Source: Fremontodendron californicum (Eukaryota; Streptophyta; Magnoliopsida; Malvales; Malvaceae). Taken from it: 64,000 nucleotides of DNA. Within the stretch, counting starts at the first letter, position 1, and each line of letters opens with the position of its first letter. Below are positions 48,221 to 59,823 of this stretch, one piece after another. The notes beneath the pieces are model-generated. The model was not told where the DNA came from and searched no databases. It was given only the letters and a program-made list of their open reading frames with translations. The stretch spans positions 40,309,145-40,373,144 of the forward strand of contig JAULJL010000001.1 in the NCBI GenBank assembly GCA_030761205.1, given 5' to 3'. Made by a program: the position numbers and the translations under genes.

Positions 48221-48802
48221 TCACTGTTTGCATATTTCACTTTTCACAGATGGATGACAATCACTCCCAAAAGCACTTAAAAATATGGTACAAGAATCCA
48301 CTGTGGGTAATAACTACAAGTTCCCTCTCTTTAAGCATCCACAACCTGAAGCAAAAGCTAAATGGATAAAAAAAAAAAGGTTAGGAGTATATGAACTAGT
48401 CATGGGACAGTGTAATTTTAGTTCAATATATAGTCTAGCCATTTTCAGGCTTGAACGCTTTCAATTCTTTGTATGTTGATAAAAAAAGGGAAATTTTTGT
48501 AGGGCAGAAAGAAATGGGCCACTCACCAGTTCAGAAATTTCATTCCTCTGACTGCAACTTCTTCATTATTTTCTCTAGTATTAGTTTCCCATAAAATATC
48601 CTCATTGTTTTCTATCTAAAGGGAAAAAATTGAAACAAGATTTCTTCCAATCAACCAATGTTGAATTTGAAATTATAACGATTGCTGATATAAGCAAAAG
48701 TGAATGAGGCTTGATCACAAAAGCTATACTGATTAAGATAAACTATGTGCCAGAGAAAAATAAATTACAGGGAAGATAGGCCGATACTCGCTGATGTTTT
48801 TT

Positions 48803-48939
48803 TTTTTTGTTGGTACAAAAAAAAATCGCAGTCTAGGATAGATAAAGGGGTTGCGGATGTTGGGATTTGAATTTCAATCCTGTTGGATGTCACTTCTTAA
48901 GGGTGATTGCATGTACCAACTAAACTAAACTCCGGATTC
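48803..48939 (-). mobile_element. tRNA-derived SINE in exon 5 of PGM-like 3
   Basis: On the minus strand a pol III box A (TAGTTTAGTTGG, within 48910-48932) and a box B-like GGATTGAAATTC (within 48862-48880) are followed by GTACCAAC and an A run (48797-48808). Near-identical flanks AAAAAACATTAACG (48940-48953) and AAAAAACATCAGCG (48789-48802) are the target duplication. The insertion splits the codons for RRKN and SEYR. Confidence 0.82.
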
Positions 48940-49083
48940 CGTTAATGTTTTTTCTTCTATCACATGGATGGACTCCCTGTGGTTTAATGGTTAGAGGAGG
49001 AAAAATAAGAAAATGAGAGGAGAAAGGCATAGTATGAAAAGTTCAATAAAATGAAAGAGGAAAATCTAGGCAGACGATACTAG

Positions 49084-50560
49084 TGATAACTCTATGAAAT
49101 ATAGTTATTTTACCATATTTTTGTGCATTCAAATTGGCTAAGTCCTTGAGATTTTTATTTGGAATTAATTATTTTTATATTATTTTTATTTATTTATTTC
49201 ATGTTTAAATTAGTTATTAAATTAGTACTTTTATAGGTTCAAAGTGAGAAGAAACTTCGTGGTGCGAAAAGACGAAAATTGGTGCAAAGTAACGTATAGA
49301 CAGATTTGACCTCCGGAGCTTGTTTCAAGAAAAACATGATCTTAAAGTCTTTATTTAAGAAAACTACATCTTGACTTTTGAAGCTGACTTCCATAGCTTT
49401 CCAACGGCAGTTTACTCGTCTAAATCGGACAAGATTTGCTCATCCAAATCAGTTGACGAAGTTCGCTAAGATGATAGAATCCGAAGCAGGCAGAATGTCC
49501 GGCGCCTAGGCGCCCAATAGACTGTTTTGGAAGAAATAAAACCGAAAAAGGAAAGAAATACTTACCTGTTGCTTGGACGCTTTCGTTTCTGACTCTAGGA
49601 GTCTAAAGCTCTATAAATGGACCTTTTAAGGCTCAAATAAAGGGGAATTAAGTTCTAAAAACTTATTTTCTTAAGAGGATAGTAGCCATCAAAGATTTGT
49701 AAGGAGCTAAAAAGATTTTGGGAGATTGAAGATTGAAGAACTGACAACCCTTAGTTTTCTCTTATCCCTTATCGTCTTTATCTTTCTTATATTATTGATG
49801 ATGGTGGAACTCCTTTATTTTATATTTTTATTATTTAGCATGAACTAATTTATTTTTCTAGGATTTCAATGAAACTCAACATGTAGTTTGGATTATTTTA
49901 TTTTCTTGCTTGATTTAATGATATTTGAGTTATTTATTCAATCTTGTTCTTAAAGCTTCTAATTTTTTGGCCACCAATTAGATTGATTTGGTAACCTAGA
50001 TACAACTTGGAAAAGGGAGTTTAGTGTTAGACATGGATTGAATAACATATGTTTCATATTCATTTATTATGATGAATTGATATGTATGTAGGATAGGAAT
50101 ACACTTACGTGTCATATGTAATCAATTTTAGAGTCTAAGCTTAATGAGTTTCTCTTTAATTCAATTATTATAGGAATATAGTTAATTGGTTAAGAGAGAT
50201 ATTTTTATAAAACCATCAGAAGATCCTTATAAATATATTAGAACTCTAGGTTAACAACTCAAGATCATTAATCAAGTTAAGAGAGTAGAAAAAGTTCATA
50301 CGAAATGTTGAGAAAAATTGTAATTCTAGGCTTTTCTTAATTGTTTTATCTAAGTTTTAATTTATCTTTTTAATTAATTTATTTATTGTTTTATTTAGTT
50401 TTTATTTAACAATCCTTAATCATTTGTTTGAATAAGATTAAGCTATGTTAATATTAGTACTTAACGAATATGGTAGCAATTTCTCGTAAAAATGATACTC
50501 TACTTTTTACTTTATTACTTGTTAACAATACGTACATTTGCGTGATTAAATCCAATAACA
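49084..50560. mobile_element. Solo LTR (or LTR-only element)
   Basis: 1477 bp starting TGATAACTCTATG and ending CCAATAACA, flanked by the 5-bp duplication ACTAG (49079-49083, 50561-50565). No internal PBS, PPT or second LTR is seen, so recombination to a solo LTR is the simplest reading. A truncated relative lies at 45435-45850. It separates exon 5 of the PGM-like 3 relic from whatever lay upstream. Confidence 0.82.
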
Positions 50561-50984
50561 ACTAGCTGCAAATTCTATCTACCAGTTGAACTAACTTTTT
50601 ATGTACACAAATATTTACCAACTTATGGATGTTTCTTACATTGACTGCACTAGGATCTGCAATATCCATTCTTCTATAAATTCAGAATTTCTTAAATTAA
50701 AGTGGCATGTGCTAAGGAAGCAATTATATAGTGACCTACATTTACCAGCAAACTGAAAAAAGTTGGTGTTATGTTACAATTCTCGAACACAAATGATGGG
50801 TATTGGGGTTTAGGTGTCAAAAACATCCTATTCAGCTTATAATTTTATAATGATATTAGTTTACGCTACACGCATGTATGATATAATAGATCAATATTAT
50901 TTATTTTAATATATATATATACACAATTTACGATAAGATACTTTTTCTTTATTTCTTTTAGTAAATTTATACATTAGATAATTT

Positions 50985-53099
50985 TTTATATAAAAAATTA
51001 CAAATATTATTAAAATTGTATCAAATGTTAATAAAATTATTACAAATAAAATTATTACAAATGTTATTAAATTATTACAAAATTATATAAAAAATTATTA
51101 AAATTATCTCAAAATTTATTAAAATTATATTAATGATTATCAAAATTATATCAAAGGTTAAACAAAATTATATCAAATGTTACCAAAACTATATAAAACA
51201 TTACCAAAATTATTTCAAATGTTACCCAAATTATATCAAATGTTACCAAAACTAACTATACCAAAGGTTATCAAAATTTTATCAAAGGTTAGCAAAAGCA
51301 TATCAAAGGTTATCAAAACTATATAAAAAATTATCAAAATTATATTAAATGTTATCAAAATTATATCAAGGTTACCACAATTATATAAAATTATTGAAAT
51401 TATATAAAACGTTATCAAAATAATATCTACGATTACCAAAAACTGTTACAAAGATTATCAAAGATTATTAAAATTATATATCAAAGGTTGTCAAAATTAT
51501 ATCCAAAATTATCAAAACTGTATAAAGGTTACCAAAAAGACAAAATCATATTAAATACTATCAAAATCATATCAAATGTTACCAAAGTTATATCAAAAGT
51601 TATTAAAATTATTTCAAAACTTATCAAAATTATATCCAAGATTACCAAAATAGTTACAAATATTATTAAAATTATATCAAATATTATCAAAACTATATCA
51701 AATGTTACAAAAACTATTACAAATGTTATTAAAATTATATTAAAAAGTATCAAAATTATATCAAAGGTTATTCAAATTATATCAAAGGTTACCACAATCT
51801 TATCAAATGTTACTAAAATTATATCAAATATTATCAAAAGTATATCAAAGGTTACCAGAACCAAAATTATATCAAAGGTTAAACAAAATCATATATAAAG
51901 TTATCAAAATTATATAAAATGTTATCAAAATTGTTTCAAAAGTTGTCAAAATTAAATCAAAGATTATCAAAATCATATCAAATGCTATCAAATCATATTG
52001 AAAGTTACCAAAATTATATCTAAGGTTACTAACATTATTTCAAAGGTTACCAAAATCATATAAAAGATTATTAAAATCATATTAAAGGCTTTTAAAATCA
52101 TTTCAAAGGTTAACAAATTTATATCCAATATAGTCAAAATTATATCAAAAGTTATCAAAATTATTTCAAAGGTTATCAAAACTATATCAAAAGTTATCAA
52201 CACTATTACAAAGGTTATCAAAATTATATCAAAATTTTCCAAAATTATATTAAAAATTATTAAAATTATATCAAATGTTATTAAAATTATATCTAAGGTT
52301 ACTAAAATTATATCAAAGGTTACCAAAATTATATCAAAGATTATCAACAAGTTATCAAAATTATATCAAATGTTAACAAAAATTATATCAAAGCATGCCA
52401 AAATTATATAAAATATTACCAAATTATATCAAAGGTTACCAAACACTGTATCACAAGTTATCAAAATTACATCAAATGTTACCAAGTTATATCAAATGTA
52501 CCAAAATTATATCAAAAGTTACCAAAATTAAATCAAATGTTATCAAAATTATGTTAAAAGTTATCAAAATTATATTAAAGGTTAGTAAAATCATATTTAA
52601 GGCTATCAAAATCATATCAAAATTTATTAAAATCATATTTAATGTTCTAAAATCATATCAAAAGTTATATTATATATTATATAAAGGATTATGTAATTAT
52701 TCGTACTTATTATATATTTATGTCAAAATCATTCATGTCTAATCTCATATGGTAATATATAGTATTATAATCTAACATAATTTTTATTATCCAGATATCC
52801 TATCATACTACCAATTTAATCTTAATTATCATCTTTGGTTATATTTTCACATTAAGATTCTCGTCAACTAAATAATGTTTTAAGGTTTTTCTTGACCTAT
52901 TAGCTAGATAAATAATATCTTGATTCTTAACTAATAAATATATTTTTAATATTCTTTCAAACCCTTATTTATCAAAAATTATCAAAATTATTACAAAAGT
53001 TATCAAAATTATAAAATTATCAAAATTATATTATAGGTTATCAAAATTATATTAAAGGTAATTTATCATGGTTACCAAAATTATATCTAAGGTTACCAA

Positions 53100-53132
<33 letters not shown>

Positions 53133-53815
53133 CAAAGGTTAACAAAATAATGTCAAAGGTTATACAAAATTGTATCAAAGCTTACAAAATTATATAAAAA
53201 AAATTTACCCAATTTGTATCAAAGGTTACCAAAATTACATCAAAAGGTACCAAAATTATATTAAAAGTTACCCAAATTATATTAAAGATTACCAAAATTG
53301 TAAAAAAGATTATCAAAATTACATCAAAAGCTATCAAAATTATATTAAAAGTTAACAAAATTATTTCAAATGTTATTAAAATCATATTAAAAGATATTAA
53401 AATCATATCAAAGTTTATCAAAATCATTTCTAAGGTTTCTAAAATCATATCAAATATTTTATTATATAAAAGGTTATATATTTATTGTTACTTATTATAT
53501 ATTTATGTAAAAAATTATTCATGTCTAATCTCATATGGTAATATATATTATTTTAATTTAGCATAATTTTATGATCCAAGTGTCCTATTATACTACCTAT
53601 TTAATCTTAATTATCATTTTTGATTATATCTTCACGTTTTGATTTTTGTCAAGTAAATAATGATTTAAAATTTTTCGTAACCTAATAGCTAGATAAATAA
53701 GTTTAACTAATAAATATTTTTCTAATATTCTTTCAAACCTTATTTATTATAAGTTATCAAAACTATTACAAAGGTTATCAAATTATAACAAAAGTTACCA
53801 AATTATATCATAGTT
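50985..53815. repeat. 21-bp AT-rich minisatellite with higher-order duplication
   Basis: Unit close to TATCAAAATTATATCAAAGGT (21 bp), repeated with drift over 50985-52660, 52975-53455 and a remnant 53755-53815. Because 21 is a multiple of three, long open frames appear on both strands (for example repeated KIISKVI at 51488-51898); they are not genes. Two non-repetitive spacers (52660-52970 and 53455-53755) are copies of each other. Confidence 0.93.
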
Positions 53816-56800
53816 GATTAAGGATTTTACTAATAAGTATCTAGGCCTAAGCATTCTGTAAGATTAATTAAAATATTATTTATTAGTATATTCTTATATT
53901 AAATGTAATAATTGATAGTTAATGTTATGAATTTAAATGTATTTTAAAAACTAAATTATTTATTTATTATAATAACTTTAAAAAATATTCTTTTAAGGCA
54001 TACTACTAAAATCTTTGAAAATAGAGAAAAAATCATATTTAATTTTGTAATAACCTTTCATTTTTTATTTTTTTTTAATAATCAAGCTTTGAAAGGGAAA
54101 AAAAAATCGATATTGCAAATTGGCTGCACGCTATAGCATATGTATGAATTATAAAGGGAAAGTAGCCTGGTGAAAAGGTTTGGCCCAAATCCAGGATAAG
54201 AAAATGGGCCTAGACTGAGTAGAGCCGGAATTCATTTCTCTCAAGGTTGAATTTAAACTACAAGTCTAAAATCAAGTTGTTTAATGGACCTTTTCTTGAC
54301 CTATTATTCGTTTGGAGAATTAGATTTGACAATTCGTGTATTCTTATTGTGTCATAATAGTATTTAAAATATTTTATATTTATATTAATCTTGATACATT
54401 AATAATTCATAATTATATAAATTTTGAAAAATTCGTGTATTGTATATTCGTGTCATGTTCGTGTTATGTTTTATGTCGTTTCGTATCCAATATTACCGGG
54501 TCTATTGAGAACCATCAACCAAGAGCTAATATTTTTGGCTTGGCTGGATTTATCAGGTCGTTTCTCTTCACACTGTTGAAGATTAGAGTGGGAAACTTGC
54601 TGGCTAGCTAAGCTCCTGCTGCACCAAAGCATGACAATGAGGCCCAACTTAGTCAAGAACAGTCGCTTAGTTATGCTAATTAACAGAACGAAGAAAATGT
54701 AACCTCATCAGTTTGCGGTCAGAACTTAGACATGATGTTTAGCTAAGTTTTCACGTATTAACTATACGTTGAATTTTTGTATTCTAACAATCTAAAACTG
54801 ACACGATGTTCAAAACAGGGCGAATGATTTCTTATCATTAAAAGAAACAAAAGAGAGAGAGAGAGAAGTGTTTGGAGATGCATGATTATTGGCTGCCCTC
54901 CCGCAGGATCACATGAAATGGAAAAGGGTACGAGATTTTGATGTTGGGGTAATGAGAGACACATATTTAGGTAATTTTGTCTCTAATAAGTTTCCTTGTC
55001 AATGAGGGCAGTGAGCAGTGGATCTATATATTTAATTATGTTATGGCCGTAAAAGAAAGTCGACAGAGATAGCTTGATTGTTTTTTGCCCTTTATTTGGG
55101 ATAATCTTGATGCTATTTAATTTTAGTCAATAACTTACTAGCATCATTTTTCCTTCTTGTTATGGAACATAAAGCTTTGACTTAGCAAAGAGATCGTGTC
55201 CATAAACATTGGCACCTCTAATATGATATTAGCAAGTTGGGCTGCACCACTCTTCCCATGAACAAGTTTATTTACTAATACTAATATAGATTTTTAAGAA
55301 AAATTTATCCATCCCTTTTGTATAAATTTGAGCGGATTTGTATAAGATTGGATAGTGATTTTACATGATCAAGTCGGATTTGGATAAAAAAATTTGTTCA
55401 TATTTCAAGTCAGGCTTGGACAAACAAAGTATTTGTTAATATGGAATTTAGACCGAACCCATGAACACCTCTATTAATAAGTAAAGTAAGATAAGAAAAT
55501 AAAAATTGTAAAAAAACATTTGAATCTTAAAAAAAACCTCATCAGTTGAAACGATTAAAACCTTAACCTCTAAGCTTCCAAGTTCAAAACCTTAAGAAAT
55601 CGAAATTTATAGCACAAGAGAATGTTACTCTTTTTTTTTTTTTAATTTAAAACAGAATCATGTGTATATTTTAAAGGTAAATGAAAATGAGAAATTAGAT
55701 AATAAAGCCAAGTAATGACCAGTGCTTCTAGAATCTTAATCCTGGTCCTTAATTCTAATGCATGCATCAAGCACCGAAACATATTAGTCAGTCTAAAAAT
55801 ATCAAACACTCTTTCAACACTGGATTCATCGACTCCTCCAAAACTTATAATTAATCCTGTCAACTCAGTGATTCTCATTCGTTAACTAGCATTTGCTAAT
55901 TAAATCAAAACACAGCAACATGCACCTTAAACTTGATCAATAATCAACATCTTAGCACCAAATTGCTCGCTACAATTATCTTAATTTCTAATGAAGAAGG
56001 AAAAGGACAATTTACTTGATACAACAACTTAATTTCAAAGATTTGATCTGCTAGTTTAAAAGAAAAAAAATTAAATTCAAAGATTTGATTTTTCTAGTTT
56101 AATTTCCAACTAGATTGATTAGACGTTTTTTGAAAATGTTAAGTCTCTAAACATAGAAATATTGTATATCAACTTTACCGAAATCTACTCCATCTATCTT
56201 TTAATATGTTGTTGTCCTTTATTGCTAAATAAAAAACCCTCCCCAGTCAACAAGTTCTTTGTCAAGCAGAGGATTTCATATATACGATCTCCAACTAATT
56301 GGGGAAACAAGACAAACTTTAGACAACTAATAGCATATCTTAAAAGCTCAAGATTGTCTGGCAATGGAAGTTGAATACGCCATGGCACTAATTAGCTTCA
56401 AATCCTATCAAATATAGCGTTGCGAGCTTTTAGTCCACTCATTTAGTCAGCAGAATGAACTAGTGGGATTAAATTTTTCTTTTCTTCATATTTCTGTTTG
56501 TTTTGCAATCTTAATAAGCAAATTATAAGGGTTCTTAATCAACATATAATCATGACTGATTTTCTAGATATATATTTTTTTAAATGTTCACCAACCTAAT
56601 TTGACTAGAGTTAACCAATATTAACACTAATATTGTGTTTGGTAAGAGGGAAACACTATAAAAGAATACATCAATTAATATCGACGAAAATTTTCATCCG
56701 TAAAAATAGGTATTATCCACGGAATTCATGGAAAAAGGGTTTTGTCTTTTCCTACGAAATTTTCGTCAGAATAACCAATACCGACTGATGGAAATAACTT

Positions 56801-57616
56801 TCTTATTAGGTATAGATATAGCTAGGTTAGTTTTTCAAAGTTGTATTGAGCCAGTTGCAATCAAATTCATGAAACACTCTAGCAATTGGATTTTGGCATT
56901 TGTCTCTCCATAATTAAACTTGAATTTTTTAAATAAAAAAAAATTGTAGACCAACTAGTCCATAATTCAATTCGTAATTCCAATCTTTTAGATTTGCACT
57001 TGATTTTGTTTGATAAAGTTGGTAAACATAAAGAACTACTATAGCGAGATTTTCATGTACGACAACATAAAATTTATGCTAAAAGTATATAAAAGAGGAA
57101 TCATGTATATTTATAATAAATTTTTTCTAAAAAATTAATGTCTTTAAGCTAATCAAGGAAGGTACAAAGTATACATTAATTTCTAGCATTATTCTCAATC
57201 TTTGAAGAGACAAAATGTTAGATTTAATTGTAGTGCGACTACTAAACATGGAACCAATTTAATTTTGTTTAAATGTTCATGGACTCCTTTAAGAAGCATT
57301 TTGTTTAGATTTTATTGCAAATTGAATAAAGTCCCATGTTATAAATAATTTGTAGCTGGAGGTTTGATCCTTAAGCAGTTCACATAATTGGTCTTTATAT
57401 ATTAATTTTAATTACTATATTAAAAAGCGATTAATTATTAAGATTACAACTAATTTCTAAATAAAGATTGTGTAATTTTGTCTTTATTTGTGGTAAGAAA
57501 GATTTAAAAGCGTTCTATGTTGCTCGAGAAGCTACACATGAAATCATAGTGCAAAGACGTTCCCAAGATTCGTGAGTTTATGTGTTAAATAAAATGCATA
57601 TTTAGGTATAAAGCAG

Positions 57617-57664
<48 letters not shown>

Positions 57665-58555
57665 GTTCAATGTTAATGTAATTTTTAACAAGAGAATTAG
57701 TAAGATGACACATTTTTTTTAAAGTATATTTAAAAAAATGAAATTTTAATTTTAAAAAAATAAAACATGCGACAATCTTTTAATTTCGTTTGTGAAATTA
57801 AAAATTTCACTTTCAATGTATCAAAAACGAATTCATATTCCAAATTAATAGAAGAAAAACATAGGAGTCAATGATTTTGGCAAGCTGGATATATTGATAA
57901 TTTATGCGATACACATGTAAAAGTTAATTAATTAAGGACCCACTAAACAAAACTGTTTGGCTTTGACTACATATTTTATGATTTATAGTTAAATATGTAA
58001 TAGAATGATCTCTCAACTCAACCAACTGTTATTCTTAACACCATTTTAATAATCCTTTGCTTTTTGTTGTTTTCTGGCTTCATATATTGATTCCTCAAGC
58101 TAATTAAAGCAGTCAAGCTACAAAAAAGACAATACTAGTTAATGGAAATAACAAATAAGATAGATAGATATATATCCAAAACAAAAAGATAGCAAGGGAT
58201 TTAGCTCCAATATTATGGTTTCTCAAATATTATTCTTTTTCTTTTGAACATATAATTTGTTGAATTCTAAGATCATGATCAAAAGAATAATCTTGTATCA
58301 ATATTATATATATTTATATATGTATATATACATCCTTTTTGATTGGTGGAGTTTTAGAAGACTCCTCAATTAAGTAATGTCAATTTACAATTTCTTATAT
58401 ATGTACTTAAAAGATTTTAACTTCGTTTTAATTTCATTTTAAAGCAGTATAATCCCTTATTTCCATAATGCCATAAAAGTTTTTTTTTTGTTTCCTTTTA
58501 TACATATATAACTATATATAAGGAAGTGTGGTTAAACGTAAAGACGTTAATGGAT
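53816..58555. other. Long gene-poor interval
   Basis: AT-rich DNA with no supported gene. A short CGTGTCATGTTCGTGTTATG stretch (about 54448-54480) and a TCGGATTTGG-rich stretch (55300-55460) look like eroded hAT-type subterminal sequences. A fragment near 56680-56790 (CGACGAAAATTTTCATCCGT) resembles the interior of CACTA/Mutator MITEs. An AT microsatellite lies at 57622-57662. Confidence 0.5.
57622..57662. repeat. (AT)n microsatellite
   Basis: About 20 uninterrupted AT units. Confidence 0.97.
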
Positions 58556-58822
58556 CGGGCCGAGCATGAATAAAAAATTTTATTTGCTCAAATTTGATTT
58601 GAAATTGATCTGAAAATTTATTTTACTATTTAAAATATAACAAAATATTAAAAAATATATATTAATATTTATATTTTATAATTAAATTTAAATAAAATTT
58701 TTATTATTTAAATATTAATCTGAACTGATCCGAATTACCAAAAATCTATCCCAAATCTAATCCATTTGAGTCAGACCTATCGAACTGAACAAATAATCCG
58801 ATCCGTGAATAATTCTAATTAA
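58556..58822. repeat. AT-rich hAT-like repeat family, copy 3
   Basis: Shares TATAATTAAATTTAAATAAA and the flanking CTGATCCGAATTACC/AATAATCCGATCCGTG motifs with copies at 37820 and 43226. The most eroded of the three. Confidence 0.45.
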
Positions 58823-59823
58823 TGCAAACACTAATAATTGTTTATGTGTATGTTTATGTGTATATAATCAAATACAGGTATGCATTGCCAGTAATATGCC
58901 ACTTTTTGGATGCCGTCTCTCATAGGTTCATATTAAACTTCAAATTATCTCCATATATACGACTTCTTGTAGATTTATCTCTATATTTTTATAATTTACA
59001 AAACTGATTTGTTAGACCAACTTGTTTCGAAATAATTTGGCCTCTAAACCAATCAACAAATTGTGACAATTAACAGCATTGATCTTCTAGAAAATCAAAT
59101 TATAAATCAAAATAAATAAGAAGCAATTAAAAAATTTCATGAGTAGTTTTCATTTTCTAGCCAGTCTTTCAAACTACAATTTGCCTTTCACAAGTGGGGT
59201 TTTCATTACCATTACAATCTTCGTACAATCTCTTTTAAAAGTTTTAAAATTCTTTGCACATATATATTTTTCTGCTACTGCTACATCCACCATTAAAATA
59301 CTTTGCTATATACTCTAGCCATTCAACTTCAACGTAATTCTCTTGTTTTCTCTAACAAGTGGCATTATATTACAGCGACAACAATGCTACCCTAGCTAGT
59401 ATTATTTAACCCCAAAAAAATAATTATATATATATATATATGAAGCTATAAAATTTTCTTTTGTCTCGTTTCATTTACGTTCGTACATTATGCCCCCACT
59501 ATATTAATTAGAGACGTTAACTCAATTTCAAAATTGTTGAATCTATGAAATTTTAATTATATATATGCCCCCACAAATTGAAAATCTTCAAGCAAAATAC
59601 GAAGCTTACAAACGTTTCTAGGCCAATTAGCTTTCCCAACATGGCATGCAAGTGAACCAATCTGTTTGAAAAAATGAGTAATGACTAATTAATGAGAGAG
59701 CTCGAGTTAATGTAAAATTGCCATTGAAAAACATGCCAAAATATGAGGAAACAATCTCAACTCTCACTAAAAGTAAAAGATTCATCATTGTATAGACTCA
59801 TCCGACGTCGAATATATAGAAGA

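Larger units (their letters stand above)
45247..48976 (-). pseudogene. Phosphoglycerate mutase-like copy 3, dead
   Basis: Third member of the array, same strand. Recognisable exons: exon 5 (48751-48976, GVHPCDRRKN... and EYRPIFPVIYFSL) split by a SINE; exon 6 (48527-48615, IENNEDILWETNTRENNEEV); exon 7 (48225-48345, LWMLKERELVVITHSGFL) with one extra T that shifts the frame into TGA; exon 9 (45247-45349, MMGSDPATTNYPGKIPSGLD) with a further indel after DLP. A CACTA MITE sits on the exon 7 donor. Exon 8 was not found with confidence, and exons 1-4 are missing, replaced by a solo LTR and a minisatellite. The exon 5 donor, GCACAT, is a decayed version of the GCAAGT donor of copies 1 and 2. The exon 9 ending is closer to Arabidopsis AT74H than that of copies 1 or 2. 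Confidence 0.85.

Noticed and set aside
51488..53448. Lysine/isoleucine-rich proteins on both strands
   Set aside because: They are translations of a 21-bp minisatellite whose length is a multiple of three.
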